From contig JBFGCA010000065.1 in assembly GCA_041567315.1 (NCBI GenBank), positions 1-26,920 of the forward strand: a DNA stretch of 26,920 nucleotides, given 5' to 3'. Positions 21,296 to 26,920 of the stretch are shown piece after piece; within the stretch, counting starts at the first letter, position 1; each line of letters opens with the position of its first letter. The position numbers and the translations under genes were made by a program. The notes below the pieces were generated by a model that saw only the letters and a list, made by a program, of their open reading frames with translations, had not been told where the DNA came from and searched no databases. The stretch is from JBFGCA01 sp041567315 (lineage in GTDB: Bacteria; Acidobacteriota; Thermoanaerobaculia; Multivoradales; JAHEKO01).

Positions 21296-22675
21296 ATGAG
21301 CCAGCGCTTCACCGTCATGGGGGCCGGCGAGGTGGGCTTCTACCTCGCTCGCGAGCTCTCGCAGGAAGGCCACAAGGTGGTGGTCATCGAGTGCGACCCG
21401 GTCCAGAAGGCGCGCGTCGAGGACGCCCTCGACGTCTCGGTGGTGCTGGGCAACGGCGCCCACGTGCCGGTGCTCGAGGCCGCCAAGGTCCAGAACTCGG
21501 ACCTGTTCATGGCGGTCTCGAGCTCCGACGAGGCCAACCTGGCGGCCTCGGTGCTGGCCAAGCGGATGGGCGCCCACCGCACCGCCGTGCGGGTCGGGGT
21601 CGCCGAGGACGTCACCGTCCACCGCCGCTTCTACGAGGAGGTCTTCGCGGTCGACCTGCTGCTGTCCACCCAGCTGCTGGCCACCACCCGCATCCTCAAC
21701 TACGTCCTCGGGCACAACACCCTGGCGGTGGAGTACATGGCCCAGGGCAAGGTCCAGCTCAGAAAGATCCACCTCGACCGCGGCTCGATCCTCACCCGCA
21801 AGCCGCTGCGCGAGATCGACATGCCGGAGGGCAGCAAGCTGATCGCCTACGAGCGGCGTGGCAACCTGGTGGTGCCCGCGGGAGAGGACCAGGCCCTGCC
21901 CGACGACGCCGTCTTCATCCTCTGCAAGACCGAGGTGATCGACCAGGTCGAGCGGCTGCTGAGCGCCCGCCCGCGGACCCTGGGCACGGCGATCATCGCC
22001 GGCGGCGGCGCCACCAGCTTCACCATGGCCAAGGCGCTGACCGGCCAGGTCGACCAGGTGAAGATCATCGAGCGCGACCTCGACCGCGCCTCCGAGCTGG
22101 CCGCCCAGTTCCCCAACTTCGAGGTGCTCCACGGCGACGCCACCGACATCAGCCTGCTGCGCGCCGAGCGGGTCGCCGAGGCCCGCTCCTTCATCGCCCT
22201 CACCGGCAACGACGACAGCAACCTGATGGCCTGTCTGCTGGCCCAGGAGCTGGGGGTCAAGCAGGTGATCGCCCTGGTCCAGCGCACCGAGACCTCGCAC
22301 CTGTGGCGCAAGGTCGGCCTGGTCCACGTGGTGTCGCCGCGGCGGATCGCCTCCGAGCGCATCCGCGACTACGTGCAGAGCGACTACAGCGTCAACATCA
22401 TGCCGCTGGAGCGCGGCAAGATCCAGGTGATCGAGCGCCGTCTGGCGCCGGCCAGCCCCGCCGCCGGCGTCACCCTGGCCGAGATGAACCCGCCGCAGGG
22501 GGTGCTGGTGGGGGCCGTGGTGCGTGGCGAGGAGGTCATCGTGCCCACCGGCGAGGATCGCCTGGAGGTCGGCGACTCGGTGTTGCTCTTCGTCCAGGAG
22601 GAGCACCTGCCGACCATCAATCTGCTGTTCCCCGGCCGCGATCCGGCCGCCCTCGACCCGGCCCGGGTGACCTGA
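21296..22675 (+). CDS. trkA: TrkA, potassium-transport regulatory RCK protein
   Basis: ATG 21296 (MSQRFTVMGAGEVGFYLA) puts the Rossmann glycine motif GAGEVG near the N-terminus; the longer frame upstream is rejected. The protein has 459 residues with the full tandem layout RCK_N (about 1-120), RCK_C (about 140-220), RCK_N (about 230-350, IIAGGGATSFTMAKAL and IIERDLDRASEL) and RCK_C (about 370-455, ending PTGEDRLEVGDSVLLFV). TrkA binds NAD(H)/ATP and gates the TrkH/TrkG potassium channel on the inner face of the membrane. No trkH is in the window. The stop lies 10 bases before the next gene, so trkA leads an apparent operon with an ornithine cyclodeaminase-like gene and a FOXRED1-like oxidase gene. 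Confidence 0.96.
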   Translation: MSQRFTVMGAGEVGFYLARELSQEGHKVVVIECDPVQKARVEDALDVSVVLGNGAHVPVLEAAKVQNSDLFMAVSSSDEANLAASVLAKRMGAHRTAVRVGVAEDVTVHRRFYEEVFAVDLLLSTQLLATTRILNYVLGHNTLAVEYMAQGKVQLRKIHLDRGSILTRKPLREIDMPEGSKLIAYERRGNLVVPAGEDQALPDDAVFILCKTEVIDQVERLLSARPRTLGTAIIAGGGATSFTMAKALTGQVDQVKIIERDLDRASELAAQFPNFEVLHGDATDISLLRAERVAEARSFIALTGNDDSNLMACLLAQELGVKQVIALVQRTETSHLWRKVGLVHVVSPRRIASERIRDYVQSDYSVNIMPLERGKIQVIERRLAPASPAAGVTLAEMNPPQGVLVGAVVRGEEVIVPTGEDRLEVGDSVLLFVQEEHLPTINLLFPGRDPAALDPARVT

Positions 22676-22685
22676 GACCGGCGGC

Positions 22686-23660
22686 GTGCAGCGGTCCGAG
22701 CTGCTCTATCTGAGCCGCGAGCAGGTGGAGGCGCTGGGGATCGCCCCGGCGGAGGTGATCGGCGCCGTCGAGATCGCCTTCCGTGAGAAGGGCGAGGGGC
22801 GGGTGGAGATGCCGCCCAAGCCCGGTCTCCATCCCGGTGGAGACGCCTTCCTCCACGCCATGCCGGCGCACGTCCCGGCGCTGGAGGCGGCGGGGATCAA
22901 GTGGGTCTCGGGCTTCCCCGACAACCGCAAGCGCGGTCTGCCCTACATCAGCGGCCTGCTGATCCTGAGCGATCCGCGGACCGGACTGCCGCTCAGCGTG
23001 ATGGACGCCACCTGGATCACCGCGGTGCGGACGGCGGCGGTGACGGCGGTGGCGGCGCGTCTGCTGGCCCGCCCCGACGCCGCGACCCTCGGCGTCCTGG
23101 GCTGCGGCGTGCAGGGGCGCTCGAACCTGCTGGCCCTGGGCGAGGTGCTGCCGCTGCGCCGGGTGCGCGCCTACGACGTCCATGCCGAGCGCGCCGCCGC
23201 CTACGCCGGCGAGATGGCCGCGGCCAGCGGTCTCGAGGTCGCCGCGGTAGCCGAGCCGGCGGCGGCGGTCCGCGGCTCGGACGTGGTGGTCACCGCCGGA
23301 CCGATCCTGCTCGAGCCCCACGGCACCATCCGCGCCGGGTGGCTGGCGGCCGGCGCCTTCGCCTGCGCCCTGGACTTCGACTCCTACTGGCACCCCGAGG
23401 CGCTGGCCGAGGCCGACAAGTTCACCACCGACGACACCGCCCAGCTCGATTACTACCGCGGGCAGGGCTACTTCCGGTCGATCCCGCCGGTGTGGGCCGA
23501 CCTCGGCGAGCTGGTGGCCGGCCGCAAGCCCGGCCGCGAGGCCGACGGCGAGCGCATCCTCTGCTGCCCGCTGGGGCTGGCGATCGCCGACGTGGCCACC
23601 GCCCGGCTGATCTACGACCGCGCCCGCCGCGACGGCACCGGCACCCGGTTGCCGCTCTAG
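22686..23660 (+). CDS. Ornithine cyclodeaminase / mu-crystallin family protein
   Basis: GTG 22686 (read as MQRSELLYLSREQVEALG) gives 324 residues, normal for the family. The N-terminal substrate part has ALEAAGIKWVSGFPDNRKRGLPYISGLLIL, then DPRTGLPLSVMDATWITAVRTAAVTAVAA, the conserved OCD signature. The NAD(P)-binding Rossmann fold follows with LGVLGCGVQGRSNLLAL, and later a catalytic-region Asp (ALDFDSYWHPEAL). Family members include ornithine cyclodeaminase, alanine dehydrogenase and ketimine (pyrroline/piperideine-2-carboxylate) reductases; the substrate cannot be decided. The neighbour is a FAD amine/amino-acid-oxidase-type protein only 13 bases downstream, which favours imine or amino-acid redox work (inference). 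Confidence 0.93.
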   Translation: MQRSELLYLSREQVEALGIAPAEVIGAVEIAFREKGEGRVEMPPKPGLHPGGDAFLHAMPAHVPALEAAGIKWVSGFPDNRKRGLPYISGLLILSDPRTGLPLSVMDATWITAVRTAAVTAVAARLLARPDAATLGVLGCGVQGRSNLLALGEVLPLRRVRAYDVHAERAAAYAGEMAAASGLEVAAVAEPAAAVRGSDVVVTAGPILLEPHGTIRAGWLAAGAFACALDFDSYWHPEALAEADKFTTDDTAQLDYYRGQGYFRSIPPVWADLGELVAGRKPGREADGERILCCPLGLAIADVATARLIYDRARRDGTGTRLPL

Positions 23661-23673
23661 CCGGAGACCTCCC

Positions 23674-24852
23674 CTGCCCACCTTCGACGTGGTGATCGTC
23701 GGCGGCGGGGTGATCGGCAGCGCCATCGCCACCTTCCTGGCCGCCCGCGACGACTTCGGCGGCTCGGTGGCGGTCGTCGAGCGCGACCCGACCTACGCCG
23801 CCAGCTCGACCGCGCTGTCGGTGGGCGGGGTCCGCCAGCAGTTCTCGACCCCCGAGAACATCGCCATGTCGCGCTTCACCGCCGAGTTCGTCGCCCACGC
23901 CGACGAGTACCTGGCCGTCGACGGCAAGACCCCCGACCTCGGCTTCGTCGAGGCCGGCTACCTGTTCCTGGCCACCGCGGCCGGCCTCGACGCGCTGCGC
24001 CACAACCACACCGTGCAGCGCCGCTGCGGCGTCGAGGTGCGGCTGTTCGACCCCGGCGAGCTGGCCCACCGGTTCCCGTGGCTCGAGACCGGCGACCTGG
24101 CGGCCGGCTCGCTGGGCCTCCGCGGCGAGGGCTGGCTCGACCCCAGCAGCCTGCTCCGCGGCTTCGTCCGCAAGGCGCGCTCGCTGGGGGTCGAGTACGT
24201 CGCCGGCGAGGTCGTCGCCCTGCGCCGGGCCGGCCCGCGGGTGAGCGCCGCGGTGCTCGCCGACGGCTCGACCCTCTCCTGCGGCACCCTGGTCGACGCC
24301 GCCGGGCCGCGGGCCGCGCGGGTCGCCGCCATGGCCGGGGTCGCCGACCTCCCGGTCCACCCCAGAAAGCGCCAGGTCCACGTCTTCGACTGCCCCGAGC
24401 CCCTCCCCGGCTGCCCGCTGGTGGTCGATCCCACCGGGCTCTACTTCCGGCCCGAGAGCGGCCGCTTCCTGTGCGGCCTGTCGCCCCCGGATGCCGAGGA
24501 CCCCGACTGCCTCGACCTCGAGGCCGACCCGGGGGAGTTCGAGCACCGTCTGTGGCCGCTGCTGGCGCGGCGGGTGCCGGCCTTCGACCGCGTCCGGCGG
24601 CGGCGCTCCTGGGCCGGGCACTACGCGGTCAACGTCCGCGACCGCAACGCCGTCCTCGGCCCCCACCCCGAGGTGACCAATCTCGTCTTCGCCAGCGGCT
24701 TCAGCGGGCACGGCCTGCAGCAGGCGCCGGCGGTGGGGCGGGCGGTCAGCGAGCTGATCGCCCTCGGCAGGTACCGGACGCTCGACCTCGGCCGGCTGTC
24801 CTTCGCCCGCCTGGCGGCCGGCCGGCTGCTGCCCGAGGTCGCCGTCGTCTGA
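23674..24852 (+). CDS. FOXRED1-like FAD-dependent oxidoreductase (DAO family), probable CTG start
   Basis: The protein has about 392 residues. It opens PTFDVVIVGGGVIGSAIATF, the FAD-binding Rossmann motif. No ATG fits. CTG 23674 lies 7 bases after a GGAG (23663-23666) just past the upstream stop and keeps the first beta strand whole; GTG 23689 is the alternative and would shorten it to MVIVGGG. Several blocks match, as I recall it, human FOXRED1 (complex I assembly): VERDPTYAASSTALSVGGVR, QQFSTPENIAMS, PVHPRKRQVHVFDCP, and near the end ASGFSGHGLQQAPAVGRAVS. DAO-family enzymes oxidise amino acids or secondary amines. The gene is third in the trkA run and ends 59 bases before the transporter. 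Family certain, substrate unknown. Confidence 0.92.
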   Translation: MPTFDVVIVGGGVIGSAIATFLAARDDFGGSVAVVERDPTYAASSTALSVGGVRQQFSTPENIAMSRFTAEFVAHADEYLAVDGKTPDLGFVEAGYLFLATAAGLDALRHNHTVQRRCGVEVRLFDPGELAHRFPWLETGDLAAGSLGLRGEGWLDPSSLLRGFVRKARSLGVEYVAGEVVALRRAGPRVSAAVLADGSTLSCGTLVDAAGPRAARVAAMAGVADLPVHPRKRQVHVFDCPEPLPGCPLVVDPTGLYFRPESGRFLCGLSPPDAEDPDCLDLEADPGEFEHRLWPLLARRVPAFDRVRRRRSWAGHYAVNVRDRNAVLGPHPEVTNLVFASGFSGHGLQQAPAVGRAVSELIALGRYRTLDLGRLSFARLAAGRLLPEVAVV

Positions 24853-24866
24853 CGCGCCTCGTGCCG

Positions 24867-24896
24867 CCGGCAGGCCGGTTTTCCACCGCCTGCCGG
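24867..24896. repeat. Inverted repeat directly against the transporter -10 box
   Basis: CCGGCAGG at 24867-24874 and CCTGCCGG at 24889-24896 form a perfect 8-base inverted repeat with a 14-base loop. The right arm abuts the TAGAAT box at 24897, so it occupies the -35/-10 spacer. It could be an operator for the transporter gene or a 3' hairpin of the FOXRED1-like gene; there is no terminal T-run. Confidence 0.5.
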
Positions 24897-24902
24897 TAGA
24901 AT
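24897..24902 (+). promoter_or_regulatory. Candidate -10 box (TAGAAT) of a leaderless transporter message
   Basis: TAGAAT ends 9 bases before ATG 24912. The bases between are CCCCCTCCC with no purine, so no Shine-Dalgarno is possible. This is the clearest leaderless-type start in the window. Confidence 0.6.
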
Positions 24903-24911
24903 CCCCCTCCC

Positions 24912-26678
24912 ATGCCGATCGACTCCATCCTGGTCCTGGCGATCCTCGTCGGAGCGGTCATCCTCTTCGTCTCCGAGAAGTACCCGATCGACTTCGTGGC
25001 GCTGCTGGTGCTGGGGACGCTGCTGCTCCTCGGCCTGGTCACCCCGGAGGAGGGGATCTCCGGCTTCAGCAACCCGGCGACGGTGACGGTGGCGGCGATG
25101 TTCGTGTTGAGCGCCGGGCTGCAGAAGACCGGCGCCACCGCCGCCATCGGCCGGCTGATGGTGCGCTTCGGGCGCAGCTACTTCTCGGCGCTGGTGGTGA
25201 TCATGGGGACGATCACCGTCATCTCGGCCTTCGTCAACAACACCGCGGCGGTCGCCGTCTTCATCCCGCTGGTGATGATCGTCGCCAACCGACGCAAGAT
25301 CGCCGCCTCGCGGCTGCTCATCCCGCTGTCCTACGCCTCGCAGTTCGGCGGCGTCTGCACCCTGGTCGGCACCTCGACCAACCTGCTGGTGAGCGCCATC
25401 TCCGATCAGGCCGGCTACGGGGCGTTCAGCATGTTCGAGTTCAGCCGCATGGGACTGGTCCTGTTCGCCGGGGGCGTCACCTTCTTCCTGGTGCTGGGGC
25501 GCTGGCTGCTCCCCGAGCGCAAGGCGCAGGAGCTGGCCGTCACCTACCAGCTCGGCGAGTACATCACCGAGATGCGGGTCGGCGAGACCTCGCCGCTGAT
25601 CGGCAAGTCGGTGCTCGAGAGCCGGCTGGGCGAGGACCACGACGTCACGGTGCTGCGGCTCCTGCACATCAAGAAGGCGGTGTGGGCGCCGCTGCGGCAG
25701 GCGCTCGAGGGCGGCGACGTGCTGCTGGTCCGGGGTCGCCTCCGCGAGCTGATGCGGCTGCGCGACTCGGCCAAACTGGAGCTCAACGTCGAGTTCAAGC
25801 TCCGCGACGAGACCCTCCAGACCGAGGACCTGCGGCTGGTCCAGGCGCTGGTGGCGCCGGGCTCGGAGCTGATCGGCCACACCCTGAGGGAGATCGACTT
25901 CCGCAACCGCTACAAGGCGCTGGTGCTGGCCGTCCAGCGCAGGGGCGAGACCATCCGCGACAAGCTCAATTCGGTCACCCTCGGGCTCGGCGACGCCCTC
26001 CTGATCCAGGCCCACGAGGCGCAGATCCGCGAGCTCCGGAGCAACGAGAACCTGATCGTGCTCGACGAGGTGCCCGGGGTGGCGCTGCGCCACAAGGCCC
26101 CGCTGGTCCTCGGCATCCTCGCCGCCGTGGTCGGCCTCGCCGCCCTCAACATCCTGCCCATCCTGGTCACCGCGCTGCTCGGCTGTCTGGCCATGGTGCT
26201 GACCCGCTGCCTGCGGCTGGAGGAGGCCTATCACGCCGTCAACTGGCAGGTCATCTTCCTGCTCGCCGGCATCCTGCCGCTGGGCATCGCCATGCAGAAG
26301 AGCGGCGCCGCCGGCCTCATCGCCGGCCGGGCGGTGGGCGCGGTCGGCGACCTGGGTCCGGTGGCGGTGCTGGCCGTCGTCTATCTGATGACCTCGGTGA
26401 TGACCGACACCATGAGCAACAACGCCGCCGCGGTGCTGCTGGCGCCGATCGCCATCTCGACCGCCGAGCAGATCGGCGTCAACCCGCGGCCGTTGCTGAT
26501 GGCGATCACCTTCGCCGCCTCGACCGGCTTCTCGACCCCGGTCGGCTACCAGACCAACACCATGATCTACAACCCCGGCGGCTACAAATACACCGACTTC
26601 CTGCGCACCGGAGTGCCGCTCAGCATCCTGTTCTGGATCCTCTCGGTCACCTTCATTCCGCGGTTCTGGAGCTTCTGA
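24912..26678 (+). CDS. SLC13/DASS-type anion transporter with two internal TrkA-C domains
   Basis: The protein has 588 residues. The N-terminal half has about five membrane spans (ILVLAILVGAVILFVSEKYPIDF, VALLVLGTLLLLGLV, AMFVLSAGLQKTG and others). It carries the motifs FVNNTAAVAVFIPLV and GTSTNLLVSAI. A soluble central insert (about 205-395) contains two RCK_C/TrkA_C modules: GETSPLIGKSVLESRLGEDH and later PGSELIGHTLREIDFRNRYK, each ending in a GDALL/GDVLLV strand. The C-terminal half repeats the fold with MTDTMSNNAAAVLLAPI and TPVGYQTNTMIYNPGGY. This is the layout of sulfate/dicarboxylate or other anion transporters with ligand-sensing loops; Na+ or H+ may drive uptake. The transported anion is unknown. 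The start is set by the -10 box 9 bases upstream. Confidence 0.94.
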   Translation: MPIDSILVLAILVGAVILFVSEKYPIDFVALLVLGTLLLLGLVTPEEGISGFSNPATVTVAAMFVLSAGLQKTGATAAIGRLMVRFGRSYFSALVVIMGTITVISAFVNNTAAVAVFIPLVMIVANRRKIAASRLLIPLSYASQFGGVCTLVGTSTNLLVSAISDQAGYGAFSMFEFSRMGLVLFAGGVTFFLVLGRWLLPERKAQELAVTYQLGEYITEMRVGETSPLIGKSVLESRLGEDHDVTVLRLLHIKKAVWAPLRQALEGGDVLLVRGRLRELMRLRDSAKLELNVEFKLRDETLQTEDLRLVQALVAPGSELIGHTLREIDFRNRYKALVLAVQRRGETIRDKLNSVTLGLGDALLIQAHEAQIRELRSNENLIVLDEVPGVALRHKAPLVLGILAAVVGLAALNILPILVTALLGCLAMVLTRCLRLEEAYHAVNWQVIFLLAGILPLGIAMQKSGAAGLIAGRAVGAVGDLGPVAVLAVVYLMTSVMTDTMSNNAAAVLLAPIAISTAEQIGVNPRPLLMAITFAASTGFSTPVGYQTNTMIYNPGGYKYTDFLRTGVPLSILFWILSVTFIPRFWSF

Positions 26679-26813
26679 GCTAGAGGCTGGCACGCACCTG
26701 GCCGGGTGGGTGGCCGCCTGCCCTTTGGCGCTGGTGCCATGGGCTGCCCCGCCGGCCGGTTCCCGGTGGTGCCTCGCCGTCTAGTGTCCCGTGCGGTAAG
26801 TTCCTTTACATTC

Positions 26814-26911
26814 GAGCGGCGCTGCATCCCGCTGGGCGGCGTTGCTCCTCGGTCACGTATAGCCCGATACGCTCAATCGTCGCGCCTTGCCCAGCGGGCG
26901 CTTCGCCGCTC
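26814..26911. repeat. Nested palindromic repeat near the window end
   Basis: Three nested inverted repeats share one centre: GAGCGGCG (26814-26821) with CGCCGCTC (26904-26911), CCCGCTGGGC (26828-26837) with GCCCAGCGGG (26889-26898), and CGTAT (26856-26860) with ATACG (26867-26871). Less regular sequence starting CTAGTGTCCCGTGCGG at 26781 precedes it and may be the left end of the element; the right end is probably cut by the window edge. No coding frame is convincing. It resembles a dispersed palindromic element or a MITE rather than a terminator, since it begins 136 bases after the transporter stop and has no T-run. The stretch 26679-26780 before it shows nothing else. Confidence 0.6.
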
Positions 26912-26920
26912 TCGGTGTGA

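Noticed and set aside
26688..26739. TGGCAC/GTGCCA pair as a terminator for the transporter gene
   Set aside because: Only 6 bases with a 40-base loop and no T-run.
26582..26827. 81-residue minus-strand frame at the window end
   Set aside because: Overlaps the transporter 3' end and the repeat, has no Shine-Dalgarno and no recognisable domain.
1..26920. tRNA, rRNA, CRISPR array, integrase or transposase
   Set aside because: No cloverleaf, conserved rRNA block, regular spaced repeat or recombinase motif was seen on either strand.

Overview
The window is high-GC bacterial chromosomal DNA (roughly 70% G+C, strong G/C third-position bias). It carries 22 protein-coding genes and no recognisable RNA genes, CRISPR array or transposase. 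Several features fit an Acidobacteriota-type or similar deep-branching soil/sediment bacterium: an ECF sigma factor of the Sig-70_X6 type overlapping a Ser/Thr kinase-TPR receptor, an orphan PadR regulator, many secreted proteins of unknown role, and promoters whose -10 box sits 7-10 bases before the start codon. This is inference from gene families; Planctomycetota, Gemmatimonadota or Myxococcota cannot be excluded.

Left part (1-6.2 kb). A truncated secreted HbpS/GlcG-cupin fusion (minus strand) diverges from a small secreted DM13-like protein, which ends in a clear intrinsic terminator. A promoter follows, then an RpoE-like ECF sigma factor. Next come three genes joined by 4-base stop/start overlaps: a mannose-1-phosphate guanylyltransferase-like enzyme, an alpha/beta-hydrolase esterase, and an MscS-type channel with a C-terminal DEP domain. 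A GCATCCAA motif precedes the three transcription units around the sigma gene and may be its promoter element.

Middle (6.4-16.5 kb). A secreted nucleotide pyrophosphatase/phosphodiesterase-like enzyme and a secreted TPR protein lie on the minus strand. A TetR regulator of the LmrA/YxaF type diverges from the TPR gene, and a palindromic operator lies inside two face-to-face promoters between them. A secreted glucose/sorbosone-dehydrogenase-like protein (minus) then diverges from the Sig-70_X6 sigma factor and the overlapping membrane-anchored kinase-TPR protein.

Right part (16-26.9 kb). A small secreted unknown and a small membrane protein lead to a copper-type pair on the minus strand: a TolC-like lipoprotein with a His-rich tail overlapping a Tat-exported multicopper oxidase. 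After a small PH-like membrane protein and a PadR regulator comes a plus-strand run of trkA, an ornithine cyclodeaminase/mu-crystallin family gene and a FOXRED1-like FAD oxidoreductase. The next gene is an SLC13-type transporter with two internal TrkA-C domains and its own promoter. The window ends in a nested palindromic repeat that looks like a dispersed element cut near the window edge.

No single new system stands out beyond doubt. The best candidates are the MscS-DEP fusion in its three-gene overlapping operon, the bacterial FOXRED1-like gene coupled to trkA and a cyclodeaminase, the self-contained TetR operator switch, and the apparent leaderless-promoter pattern.
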